This document shows, piece after piece, positions 1-10,729 of a stretch of 64,000 bases of DNA. The number at the start of each line of letters is the position of its first letter. Position 1 is the first letter of the stretch. The notes under the pieces were generated by a model. The model made no database searches and was not told the DNA's origin. It was given only the letters and a program-made list of their open reading frames with translations. The stretch spans positions 1,488,001 to 1,552,000 of the forward strand of contig JAPWGK010000005.1 of NCBI GenBank assembly GCA_029641185.1. Direction: 5' to 3'. The translations under genes were made by a program, and so were the position numbers. This DNA is from Pseudofabraea citricarpa. Taxonomy: Eukaryota; Ascomycota; Leotiomycetes; Helotiales; Dermateaceae.

Positions 1-315
1 GCCTTGAGCAACATCCTCAGCCGACCCGTTCTTCTTTACAAACATCACTCCCATGACAGCATGTGTCCCGCCGTTTTTCTCCCGCCATTGACGGATGGTT
101 GAAGGAACCTTCCCGGCATTGGGCTGCACTTGGAACTTGTTGTAGATTGTGCCCTCCTCTTCTACCTCCCCATCATAGTCCCAGCGTATGCCGAGATTCT
201 CCAGGTCTTTCGGATTCTTAGGGTACGCAGTCTTCCCGCGATTAACACTAACGTTGGTGAACTTCTTTGCTGCGTTGGCAACCGCTGAACGCGCCTTGTC
301 GAAGATTTTGTTCAT
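1..315 (-). CDS. Unrecognised protein, C-terminus cut by window edge
   Basis: An open frame of 105 codons runs without a stop from an ATG at 315 off the left edge. The N-terminus is MNKIFDKARSAVANAAKKF, an amphipathic and basic helix. It is followed by a hydrophilic segment with an acidic DGEVEEEG stretch and a KNGGTHAVMGVMF segment. I do not recognise the family. No signal peptide, membrane segment or splice site is visible. Codon use and the absence of stops argue for a real exon, but the missing C-terminal part prevents assignment. Confidence 0.5.
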   Translation of the reverse strand, partial: MNKIFDKARSAVANAAKKFTNVSVNRGKTAYPKNPKDLENLGIRWDYDGEVEEEGTIYNKFQVQPNAGKVPSTIRQWREKNGGTHAVMGVMFVKKNGSAEDVAQG

Positions 316-398
316 TGCTGAGATTGTGCCTTAATAAGTGCTCCTGACTGCCCGCAAAAAATAGTTAGCAAAAGTTGTCAAGATAAAAGTATATCAGC

Positions 399-659
399 TT
401 AGTTGACAGTCGTGATGGACTCGTTTTGAGGAGGGGATGCAGCAACGACTGGATACATGACGAAAATACCATTGACGTTTCGCACCATATTGGCCCCCAA
501 TTCGTAACCTAGCGGTTGTGATGTGGAACCGCTGCATTCATGAGAACTGTTATCAACTCCAATCGAATTATGATCGAGGCTGAGCATATAAGCAAAGCGC
601 TTCATGATTGGTGGGTAACCATTCGTTGGGGGAAGAATTGCGGTCGAGGGCCAATCACT
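399..659 (-). CDS. Possible terminal exon of an unknown gene
   Basis: An 87-codon frame runs from a plausible CTGCAG acceptor (next base 659) to a stop at 399. It encodes segments such as SDWPSTAILPPTNGYPPIMK and LGYELGANMVRNVNG, which look protein-like rather than random. I could not connect it to a convincing upstream exon. The minus-strand frame at 602-931 is a candidate, but no clean donor joins them. It lies between the partial gene at the edge and the AIM9-like gene. It may equally be a decayed fragment. Confidence 0.2.
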   Translation of the reverse strand, partial: SDWPSTAILPPTNGYPPIMKRFAYMLSLDHNSIGVDNSSHECSGSTSQPLGYELGANMVRNVNGIFVMYPVVAASPPQNESITTVN

Positions 660-957
660 CTGCAGCCAAGCGCCAATCTCAAAATAGATTCCAACTTGGA
701 ACAGAACCAATCAGAATTCGATCGCTTAGTTATCGTTAAAAGACGCTGGTGGTCGGTTTTGTTTATGTTTGGCAGAAAGCGCGGTGATAAGAGCGGCAAC
801 AAGGGCGGTAACAAAGCTTCGGCGCGGCTAGCTAATTGTTTGTTTTTGGGAATCGACATCCACACAACGTTTCTAAACACCGCAAGTGAATTATTTTTAT
901 TCGAAACCCACCAGGAGGCCAACAGGGCCATGGTTCACAACTTGGCCTATTCATACA

Positions 958-2798
958 ATGCAGAGAAACAGCATTTTCCGCAAAGTCCTATGCTCTCTTT
1001 GCATGCCTTGCAGTAAAAACCGGCGAAACTTTTCGACTAGCATGGAAAGGCGTTACAAAGAATCGGCCAATACTAACGATTCTGCCAATCCATTCTTCAA
1101 TTACACGTCTGGTAGATGGCTGTGAGTCGATAAAACAAATCTAGTATTCATTGATTGGCTGCGCCCTTTGGCTAATTATTATGTGTATCCCCAGTTACAA
1201 CGAGCATCTACGCCTTTCTGAGAGGCAACTCTATTTCAACGTAGATGAGCTGCGTCGCGTTGTTGCCAAATCGGTCGGACTACCCAGTACTGACATCACA
1301 CTGTTCACAAAGATTGCAGAGGGCGGTTCATGTCGTATCTTCGAAGCAACTTTTTGCGATGGGTTGAAAGTTATTGCGCGCCTCCCTTATCCTTCTACCA
1401 TTCCTCACAAATACGGCGTCGCAAGTGAAGTTGCAACGATGGAGTTTTTACGCAAGCATGGCCTTCCGATCCCCAAGGTTTTTGATTGGAGTTCATCAGC
1501 GTCTAATCTAGTCGGCTCGGAGTATATCATTATGGAGCGGGTTCAAGGCAGAGAGCTGGTAAATACATGGTACACTATGCAATTTAAGGAGAGAATGTCG
1601 GTTATCGAGAAGATAGTGGATGTAGAAAGGATTTTGTTTGGCATTCAATTTCCCGCTAATGGTAGCATTTTCTTCAGAGATACCTTGGATGCTGGTATTA
1701 AAAGCGTAGCTATGCCCGAAAACGATAGCGTTAGAGATGTAGGTAGATTCTGCATCGGACCCTCGACCGAGTATCTCTGGTGGTATCAAAAACGAAATGA
1801 GCTCGCTGCTAACCGCGGACCATGTAAGCACTTCTTCCCGTACAATCCTATATTAACTAACCAGGCTAATTTCAGGGGAGAGTAGTGAAGAGCTATTGAA
1901 AGCAGTTGGTGAGAGGGAGATCTTATGGCTCCAGCGATTCGGCGAGAAGCGATATCCCCGCGAACCGCTGTATAGGGAGTTCTACGGCCATCAAAAGGTA
2001 GACCCACAGGTGCAGATCAATCATCTGTTGGACTACTTGAAGCTCGCTCCTCACCTCGTTCCCAGAGAAAGCCAGCTGAACGTACCTACCCTACGTCACC
2101 CTGACCTCTCGCCCAGCAACATATTTATCTCTGACTCTGGCGACATCACTGGGATCATCGACTGGCAACATACTAGTATTCTTCCTGTTTTCTTGCAAGC
2201 CAAAATCCCCAAGCATTTTCAGAATTATGGTGATGATGATTCAGAGAACTTCCGGCGTCCGAAACTTGCCGGGCATTTCGCCACCATGACCGACAGCGAA
2301 AAGGAAATAGAAATGGAGCTATACCGCAGGCGCCAGGTTCATTACTTCTACGTTGGGTACACGAGTCGCATTAACAAAGCTCACTTCCACGCGATGGGAA
2401 AGCACAATCTTGTCTTGAGAAATCAGTTATACGACACTGTTTGCCGGCCGTGGGAGGGTGATAATACATCACTCCAAGCCGAGTTGATCAGGACACTGGA
2501 ACATTGGTCTGAGATTGCCTCTCCCGAAGACAATCCTCCGGTCAACTACTCCCAAGCGGAACTTGAAGAATGTCTTGACCGAGATGCCAAGCAGAAGAAT
2601 GCCGACGAACAGATGCAGCAGGTGCGCGACTTTATTGGGATTAATATTGAAGGCTGGGTACAGAACGAGGATTTCGAGAGCGCGAGGGAGAAGGCCAAGC
2701 TTGTCAGGACTGAGATGGCGGAAGCCGCTGAGACAGAAGAAGAGAGGAGGGAATTTAATGAACTCTGGCCTTTTCAGGACCATGAAGAATTAGATTAG
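958..2798 (+). CDS. AIM9-like mitochondrial phosphotransferase (APH-fold kinase)
   Basis: Model: join(958..1121,1195..1823,1876..2798), 571 aa. The first exon has a basic, Arg/Ser-rich, Cys-containing start that looks like a mitochondrial targeting peptide. It is followed by the FFNYTSGRWL motif that, from memory, marks the fungal AIM9/FMP29 family. Splicing joins it in frame to LYNEHLRLSERQLYFNV. The aminoglycoside-phosphotransferase fold then follows: an Ala-Arg-Leu-Pro strand with the ATP-site region, ASEVATMEFL, the catalytic HPDLSPSN loop (D341, N346) and a metal-binding IIDWQ (D360). The acidic C-terminus is rich in E and K. A GTG-less reading from the later ATG at 1181 would lose the conserved first exon, so 958 is preferred. 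The substrate is unknown; the yeast member is linked to mitochondrial inheritance. It converges on the ABC transporter at 2954. Confidence 0.82.
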
Positions 2799-3964
2799 CT
2801 TATTGCAAATAAGTTGTAGGAAACTCTGACTCAGATGTCTGGGTGTTGTTCCCAGAGGGCTTGTGCTATTAAGTCCGTTGATCTACCTGGAATACATATA
2901 AAACACAGGTAGTCACGTCTCTCGAGCCGTAGCTGTAAGCCTTTCCTACACGCTCAGCCGTTTCGACTGTCCCATAACATCCTAAACTTTGACTCCTCCT
3001 GCTTTAGTAGAACTTGAGGCTCCCCGACCTCGACGATCCTGCCGGCATCCATGCAGACTATAACGTCACTATCCACGATTGACTCCAACCTATGCGCAAC
3101 CGCCAGGACAGTGCAATGCTTGAACTCCTCTCGTATGACCTTTAGCACGTGCTCATCCGTCTCTCTGTCGATACTACTCGTTGGCTCGTCCAGAAGCACG
3201 ATACTGCTCTTTTCGCGGCGGAGGACAGCGCGTGCAAGAGAGAACAATTGTCGCTGACCGTGCGACAGCTCCATATCTCCGAAGTCCGTATCCAGCCCGC
3301 CACGCTCGCTGACAATGTCCCACATACTGACTTTACTCAAAGCCGATATAAGGCTCGCGTCGTCATTGGCGACAGCTCCTGGGCGACTATCTTCGGCAGG
3401 AGTGAGATTTTGACGCACAGTGCCAGAAAACTTGATGGGATCCTGAGGCAGGGTAATGATGCGAGTCCGGATTGAGTCTCCAGACAACGTAGAAAGGTCT
3501 AAGCCATCAACATAAACCGATCCTGACTCTACCTCTAGAAGGCGGAGGATGGTTAGGATGAGTGAGCTTTTGCCACTGCAATAATAAGTTAGTTGGGGTT
3601 TGGTGCTCCATATCTGTCCCTATCCGGCTTGAGGGGTACTACTGACCTTCCAGTACGACCGCATACTCCGACCTTTTGTCCAGGTTTTATGGTTAGAGAT
3701 AAGTTGTGAAGAACAAGGTTATCATTTGTCCTATGATGGTAGGTTAGTGGCAATATTCATGGTGAAGGAATGCAGAGCCACGAACCTGTAGGCTGCCGAA
3801 ACGCCTTTAAGCTCTATCAGTCCCTCGGATGGCCAAGTCTCGGGTATCAGCTGGTCTCTTCCAGGTTGATCTTCTTTCGGTGAGTCTTGTAGGAAAGAGC
3901 GCAATCTTGCAATAGCACCCAACGAGGTCTCCAGGCCAGCCCAATTGTTCACAAGCTCAGATAA

Positions 3965-3967
3965 TTA
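3965..3967 (-). other. In-frame TAA in ABC transporter exon 11
   Basis: The reading ALINILSLNT-stop-LSELVNNWAGLETSLGAIARL is otherwise typical of the ABCC helix before NBD2. CAA-to-TAA would be a CpA-to-TpA change, the type preferred by RIP. No splice pair skips it. Confidence 0.8.
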
Positions 3968-6900
3968 TGTATTGAGCGAGAGGATATTGATCAATGCGAC
4001 GCCAATGGCACCTTGTGTTGTAGTGTTGCGGAACTCGACGGCGAAGGCAACCAAGATGATAGCAATCGCAGCGATGAACAGATCCAAGACAACGGTCAGA
4101 CAGCGCTGAATACAGAATAGTAAGTAGTAAGGCTTTTGTGATTGGTCGAGAAGCCTGAAATTCTCCTCGAGTAGCGATTGTCTCCAGCCGAATGCTCTGA
4201 TTGTGGCCAGCCCATCGATTGCTTCGGTAAAGAGAGTGAACAGTAGCGTTTTTGCTTCAAGGTCCAGATAGCGAATCTGTCTTGATGTACGTAGGTAGTA
4301 TTTTGCAAGAAGGTAGAGGGCGATGATGCTAAAGGGATCCACTGCCGCCACGTATTGTGCACCCGCGGCAATCAGCGCGGTACTGAGTAGGGTAAAAAGG
4401 ATGTCTAAGTAAGCAGCACGTTAGTCTTTCCTCAGGAAATTTGTGTTGAATATTAGAATAACGGACCATAAACAGTATGGTATGCAGCCACGGGTAGTTG
4501 GTTGCCTAAAAGAGTCATGTCTTGAGCAAATCTGTTCAGAGTTACACCGCTATCAGTAGTGGTGAAAAACCATAGTGGAGCCCTAGTAAAACAGGTAAGT
4601 ACGTATTGTGTGCCAGATCGGTTGTGAAGGTGACTTACTTCATCACACTGTCAAGGAACAGCCAATGAAGACTTTGAGCCGATTTTGGCACAATAACCAG
4701 CATGAAGAAACTGGCTCTAAGAATTAGCCCCAGCGCCTGATCAGACTGAGAAATGGGTTTACGAGATCTTTACCTAACGCTGAAAGCAGACGCAAGTACA
4801 CATGAAAAGGACAGGGCAAAGTAAGAACCAAAGTAGTAGCCGGAATTGTTGTTCATGCCCTGTTCAGCCCAGAAGCGAATCCATACCTCTGGTACTTCCA
4901 TTAGAAATAAGTTAATTAAACTAATATTTTAACAGGTACTTACGAGGTATCTTGGAAAGGCCAGTGTACAATATTGCGAGACCTAGCCAGAAAAGGGCAG
5001 TGGCAGCACTGACAGACTTGAAGTAGAATTTATACAGGCTCATGTCACCAGTCTGGCGCTTGAGATCCAACGCTTCCGAATCTTCTCTTACGGTAGCAGG
5101 CTTTGGCGAGACTTGCGTTTCGCCGTCGATGATTTCGTCGTCCGCAGCTTGCGCTTTCGAGACTTGTTCAAGAGCCAGTTTCCGAACGTAACCATCTGTA
5201 CTTTGCAGATCTGCATAACTGCCTTGCTGGGCGATGAGTCCGTCTTTGGACAGGACGATGATACTATCAGCGGCAGGAAGATGGTGGACTAAGGCAAATC
5301 AAGTAAGTTTGATAGTCTATCAATATCATCAATATGTGTTTAGAAGTTTACCTGAGTGTGTGGCAAGAATGACTGTCATCCCCATCGACCGTAGAAGTCC
5401 TTCCTTACTAAGTAGCCTACCAAAAACTGACTGAGCGGTAGCATTATCTAAGGCACTTAAGACGTCGTCAAGGACGAGGATAGGTTTGCGCGAATAAACC
5501 GCCCTTGCTAAAGCCTTCTCGTAGTTAGCAAATGACATATCAGTCTTCAGAATTCTATGAGCACCTACAACACGGTGCTTTTGGCCACCACTCAAGGCCA
5601 CTCCCCCACTTCCTACTAGTGTTTTATCGCCATTAGGGAGTAGAGAAAGATCTTTCTCAAGGGAACAAGCTTGAATAACGGTAGTATACCATAAGTCATC
5701 ACTGTTGTTCGGGCCGAGAATATTTTCCCGGATGGAGACGTTCCGAAGCCAAGGAGTCTGATCACAGTATGAGATCTGGTTACGTTCGATCTGAACAAAG
5801 CCCTTTGACAGAGAGTTTTCCCCCAGTATGACTTTCAGTAGAGTTGTTTTGCCTGAACCGACCGAACCGACGATCATTGTACAGAGCGACCGACGGATGG
5901 ATATGTTGATCTTGTCCAGAACAGGGGTTTTCGCATCAGATGGGGTAAAAGATCCATCTACGATAACAACTGCGTTTATATTAGAGCCTAATTTGGAGCT
6001 TTTCGGCTTGATTTCAACCAACTCAATAGGGGAAGACAACACTGAACGGGCTGTGTCTCCAGAACCTATATTCCCTTGAAATTGCGATATGTCGGATCGA
6101 GAATCACAGATCTCCTCTTCTAGTAAGTACTCCTGGATACGGTCAAAGCAAGCGACGGACGCTAGGGCGTTGGGAAGACAAGAAATGAGCTGTGAAATTG
6201 GTGATGACACCAGCGAGATGATAGCAATGGTTGCAAAAACGTCCGCCACCGTAAGCTCCTCTTCCTCACTGTGTTTCGTCCAGAAGACAGTGCCTGCAAT
6301 AATAATAACGGGGGTCATTTGATCTGCGAGTCGCCCTAAGATAAAAAATCAGCTGTTTAATGCGAGGTATACTTAGGCTAATTAGTCCTTACCTGTAGTA
6401 AGAATGCGTATAAGTGCCAAGCGAAACTTCCTCGATACATCTACCTCATGGACACGGAGATCTTGGATGGATTTGGATATGTAATCGGCAAGACCCATCA
6501 TCTTAAGTGACTTGATCTGTGCTAGCATGTCCGATGAAGCAGAAACACGTTGTTTGATAGCTTTACTCCAGATCATTCTTGCAGGACACATTGCTTTCAT
6601 TAACCTGGAAGTTATCAAACTCGCGACTTTGACATATTAGCTAAATATAAACAACGTCGTAGAATAGTCCTAGGGTAAAGCCTACTAGCAGCGGGAATCA
6701 CGACGAAAAAGCACGCAGCTCCGACCTGTTTCTCCAACAAGTAAAGAGCAATGCCAAGTTCAACAACGCTAGCCCAGATTTCGTGGATAAGCTCAATTCC
6801 AGGTTCAATGCCTTCAATATCAGCACTCATAAGACTGACGGCATCCCCATCACGTGCTTTTGCGGCATCGAGTCCTAAGGTTTTCTCGAATATCAGGGTC

Positions 6901-7423
6901 ATAAGGCCACCACGGACCATTGCAGTGAGTTGGAAGTTAAGATGCTGATAATAGCAGCGACTGGCCTAGCACTATATTAGCAACTCATATGAATGTTATA
7001 GTAGCATATGTCTTACCGCCATTCCGATGTATACTAGGGCTGTAGCGCCGATAAGTCCAGCAGCTATTCTACTAGTATCTTCTGTAGACGGCTCGCCCAC
7101 AAAGCTGATGATTCTCTGAATAAGAAATGGCTGGGCGAAGCGAAATCCAGCCAGGCATAACCGCGGGGGCACAGCTATCACGCAGGTGGATTTAAAGGCG
7201 TAGAAAGTGGCGATGGTCAATGAATGCTTCCGCTGCTTATCACCTAGAGCCCGGCATATCAGCAACGAGAAGTAAACCGGTGCAGTTTGAGGTACTTACA
7301 TTCACGCCAAGCCTGGCTAAGGCTGGCTTGAAGTACTTTTGATGCGAACTTATTATTGATGATAGATAAGTCTCCAAGAGAGAGCAATCCCCCAAAGCCC
7401 TTGCGGAAGAGCCCATTTAGCCA

Positions 7424-7426
7424 TCA
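7424..7426 (-). other. In-frame TGA in ABC transporter exon 2
   Basis: The reading SGPLNRTVF-stop-WLNGLFRKGF continues perfectly on both sides. Fungal ABCC proteins carry a Trp pair at this point, so a TGG-to-TGA transition is the simplest explanation. No GT-AG pair can remove it without losing conserved residues. Confidence 0.8.
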
Positions 7427-8088
7427 AAAGACGGTTCGGTTGAGCGGGCCGCTCGTTTTCTCAAGAGAAGCAGTATCCCTTAGCTTGGGCGATAATGGCG
7501 ATCTCTTGGGAACTTCTTCGAGAAATAGTAAGGTAATCTTGCTCACCAGACTGGCCGCAAAAATACCTGCTAGAGACTGGAGATCGTCTCTTAGAAACAG
7601 GGTTCGGGCCTGAGCGGTGTCGAGCAAGCCGCTGAGGAAGAGGTAGCCAGCAAGTAACTTTGATGGACCAATCGAACGTCTATGCTCTACATGGAGTAGA
7701 ACACCAATGATGCCGGCGTCAATCAAGGACAACGTCGCGGCAGGAATAGAAGCGCGTGTTCTTAGGCTGGTTGGCAAAGCCCAAAGGACAAGAGCAACAA
7801 CTTGAAGGCAAAATAAGACACTCACGATCCCCTGGAAACTCTTATTAGCATCGGCGTCGTGAGGTTGAAGGCCTTGACTTGAAGTCAGTGTGCGCATACC
7901 AGCTTTGCTCCCAAAAGCATACCACCGCAAACTCGCACCTCTTTGCGAGATAGCCATCCAATACGCACCGCAGCAATACATATTAGCAATGTGGAGGGGA
8001 GGATAGACAGAATACTCTGCTCAAACAGCAAGGTGAAGTCGAAGGACCCTTCTTGGCGAGGTCCAAAGACATCGTCAGTTATATTCAT

Positions 8089-8732
8089 CTGAATAGACTC
8101 AATGTGGAGGAGAATTGAGAAAGTGAACTGCAAATACAAGGAGGGGTTCTGGGATGTTACAATAGCTGTACTTGAGGTTAACAGTTATTGCTTTAGCTGT
8201 GTTGGGAGAGCATAATCAGGCACATTTATTACAATGCCACGACGCGTGAAGTTCGAGACGCGTGAGCGAAGTATGTTTGAACAGTGAGTAGTTTGCTAGG
8301 CCTATTCAAGGCAGCGAAGCAGGAACCCTTTCCTAACTACCTTCTACAGTGAATGACCTGCTACATATAGAAATATGAACTCGTTGATGTAAAATGAGCT
8401 CCATTTATTCTATTTCTTTTGGTTCTAGCGTTATCAGCTTATCGTAAGTATTCCCTTTTCGTAACCCTGCGAAGATCATAAAATTCTTAGGAAATCGTCA
8501 AAGACAGTACTAAAAAAAATAGCAGATAATTTAAATAATGAAAAGTAGTATCAATGTATAATCCTTACGATTATTAGGTGAAAGTGAAACAAAATTTTCG
8601 TATGTCGAATCAAGTTTAGTCTAATAATCTACTACTAACACACCCTCTGCATTGTTCTAAAGAAAACAGGACTCAAAAGTGCCAGGAACCCTACCTTTAC
8701 CCCTCACCACCACCGTGAGTAGTTTGCTGTTT
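8089..8732. other. Intergenic, upstream of the ABC transporter
   Basis: No gene is supported. It holds the promoter side of the ABC gene. The part around 8500-8640 is AT-rich and has stops in all frames. Confidence 0.5.
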
Positions 8733-9182
8733 TCACCCCGCTCTTGCTGCAGCCTTTTCCAGATGCAGGAATGATTTTGCAAATTTATCTACTTCAAGAT
8801 CAGGACCTGACTTCGGGTTCTGTTGCCTAGAGCGACACCAGTCTGCGCAAGGCTTCCTTATCTCTTTCCACACTTCATTGGTCTCCACATTGAAAAGAGC
8901 ACAATACTCAGAGACTTGCTCACCAGTACCGAGGGATTGAATCGTCTTCCTGTCCAACAAGCATCTAGAGAGATGTAGCCCGATTTTTTCCACATGCAGA
9001 TTGTTCTGCGTCTTTGTGTATCCCTGTATATTAGCTTCTGCCTACGGAACCCAGACCAAGATTCGCAATAAATTCCTAGCCGCCCCCTCAATCTTTCCTA
9101 CTTTACTAACCATCCATTTAACACTCACGTGATACCGCTGCAAATTCACCTCAGCAGGTACCAAAAACCTCGCAGTCAACAT
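8733..9182 (-). CDS. Small unknown protein, two exons
   Basis: Model: complement(join(8733..9023,9129..9182)), 114 aa. Exon 1 begins at an ATG at 9182 and reads MLTARFLVPAEVNLQRYH up to a GTGAGT donor. The intron ends in CTAATATACAG, which combines a branch site and an acceptor. Exon 2 continues in phase with GYTKTQNNLHVEKIGLHL. The protein has four Cys and is rich in charged residues, with no signal peptide or membrane segment. I do not recognise the family. Its start codon overlaps, on the opposite strand, the start of the gene at 9181, which is unusual and may mean that one of the two starts is wrong. Confidence 0.45.
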
Positions 9183-9720
9183 GTGTGTTATTCTGAAGAC
9201 CAAATTTGTCTACTCAGATTGTACTCTCCTGGATGATCGCGAGCATTACGGCGTGAGCTCTAGAGTAATCACCCAGGAAAATCCAGCTATGAGTCAAGAT
9301 ATTATTGACAAGCTGGAATGCAACAATCTGAAGAAGACGGGGCCATTTTGCACAGATCCTGTGTGTGACGACCTTACTGAATGGGAAATTACCTTTGGGT
9401 CAACAAGACGGCCTGGTATATGCCCAATCTGTAAAGATATGGGACTTTATGAAGGTAAATACCGAGCTAGACTTCTGAATTATGGGCAGAGTGCTAAGAA
9501 TCTTAGATTAACGTCAAACGGCCGACAAGGACCAATGGCTAGGGTTTGCCCAGGAGACCACCAGATCAGAACTCAGGCAGGAAAAGTGACGGGTCTAGGG
9601 GCTTCGGGTAACAAAGTCGATCTCGTGGTGTGTATATATTCGATAGATAAGGACTTTGCGCTCAGTCTAATATATGCATCTCCTACCAATCGCAATATGC
9701 AACTTTCGGATCAGTTGTGA
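9181..9720 (+). CDS. Cys-rich unknown protein, possible zinc-binding
   Basis: A single exon of 179 aa starts MCVILKTKFVYSDC. It has a cluster of Cys residues: C in KLECNN, FCTDPVCDD and PGICPICKD. These resemble the zinc-ribbon-like spacing of small fungal proteins that begin MC and hold repeated CxxC motifs. The C-terminal third lacks features. The function is not known. The ATG sits on the CATG that also contains the start of the minus-strand gene at 9182. An upstream or alternative start cannot be excluded. Confidence 0.45.
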   Translation: MCVILKTKFVYSDCTLLDDREHYGVSSRVITQENPAMSQDIIDKLECNNLKKTGPFCTDPVCDDLTEWEITFGSTRRPGICPICKDMGLYEGKYRARLLNYGQSAKNLRLTSNGRQGPMARVCPGDHQIRTQAGKVTGLGASGNKVDLVVCIYSIDKDFALSLIYASPTNRNMQLSDQL

Positions 9721-9868
9721 CACGCTAGATGTCTCCAAGGCCGCCACGGGTGTATGTTTGTCACGTGATTGATTAATACGGTTAGACAGATCCGCGAAAG
9801 TCTAAAGGGACGCCTTTGAAAGGCCACTAACAGCTTACTCCTATTTCGTTCGTCCACATACATTACGG

Positions 9869-10729
9869 ATGCCCTCCCCTCAACAAATCCTTGCTGAAGC
9901 AAGAAAGGATCAGATTAAACTTGCTGGTTGTGGCCTCTTTGCGCAAGTTTTATGGGTCGTCAACACAGAGGTAGCTCTAAAGAAATACGACGAGACCGGA
10001 GATGCCTCGGTCATTGAAAAGAAAATCTATGAGCGACTCGGCGATCATCCCTTTATATTAAAATGTTATGGAGAGGGAGAGTCAGTAGCTGGCAATGGCC
10101 TAGTGTTACAGTATCTACATGCGGGAACCCTAGCAGATAATCTCGGGCTAGATAAGTTTCCAATTGCAAGGAAGCAGTAAGTAGTTTGATAGCAGCTTAT
10201 CCTGATTTTATGATGTCTTGAGTTAACTGGTGTGTTTCTATCTAGGTGGCCGATGCAAGCCGCTGAGGCCGTGAAGTACATCCACTCGAAGGGAGTGATT
10301 CATTGCGATATTAGCATTAACAACTTTCTGGTTCAGAACGATGGTTCAATTGCGTTAGCAGACTTCTGTGGATCAGTTCTAGACAATTCAAAGCCGTTTA
10401 TCGCTCCTGGGACCCGATACACAAGGCCAGTTTTACCTAAACCACGATTTTGGGAGCCAACCAAGAAAGACGATACCTTCGCTCTCGGTACAGTCTTGTA
10501 CGAGATTAGTGTTGGACATCAGCTATATGCTGACAAGAGTGACCGCGAGATCCGTCAGCTCTTTCAGAAACAAGAGTTTCCAGATATAACTGGGCTCACT
10601 GCAAAATTACGTACTGTGGTCGAGAAGTGTTGGCAAGATCATTACGGCAGTGCTGAGGAAATTGTATCTGATTTGGGTGAGGAATATCTTTTGCGTTGTC
10701 GTTCTCTGTTCAATGGCCAATGGAGCTAA
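9869..10729 (+). CDS. Small protein kinase-like protein
   Basis: Model: join(9869..10176,10246..10729), 263 aa; the intron has GTAAGT and TATCTAG. This is a minimal kinase fold: the ATP-anchoring Lys in VALKKY (K38), the catalytic loop HCDISINNF (D124, N129) and the metal site ADFCGS (D142), where the usual DFG Gly is replaced by Cys with the Gly one place later. A DDTFALGTVLYEISVG segment matches the conserved helix F region. The Gly-rich loop is degenerate (AGCGLFAQV). Related fungal proteins often read DF-small-GS, so this may be an active divergent Ser/Thr kinase or a pseudokinase. Signal, membrane and regulatory domains are absent. Confidence 0.7.

Larger units (their letters stand above)
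2954..8088 (-). pseudogene. ABCC (MRP-type) multidrug transporter with two in-frame stops
   Basis: Thirteen exons can be chained in frame: complement(join(2954..3575,3647..3730,3786..4404,4467..4582,4639..4716,4774..4894,4944..5288,5352..6335,6393..6626,6686..6965,7017..7243,7300..7831,7900..8088)), 1476 codons, the full length of a fungal ABCC exporter. Order: TMD0 helices, TMD1, NBD1 (GSVGSGKTTLLK Walker A, LSGGQKHR signature, LVLDDVLSALD Walker B), linker, TMD2 (APLWFFTTTDSGVTLNRF), NBD2 (Walker A GRTGSGKSS split by an intron, LSHGQRQLFSLARA, VLLDEPTSSID). Two codons break it: TGA at 7424-7426, where relatives have the second W of FWWLN, and TAA at 3965-3967, probably CAA originally, just before LSELVNNW. 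All splice sites and catalytic motifs are otherwise intact, so inactivation is recent or these are sequence errors. An automatic annotation might show shortened CDS pieces or false introns here. Confidence 0.75.

Noticed and set aside
540..1016. Plus-strand frame of 158 codons upstream of the AIM9-like gene
   Set aside because: Overlaps the conserved first exon of that gene in another frame and shows no protein-like pattern.
7424..7426. Intron hiding the first ABC stop codon
   Set aside because: No GT-AG pair removes it without deleting the conserved WLNGLFRKG segment.
2954..10729. Secondary-metabolite cluster around the ABC transporter
   Set aside because: No backbone synthase, P450 or intact cluster regulator in the flanking genes.
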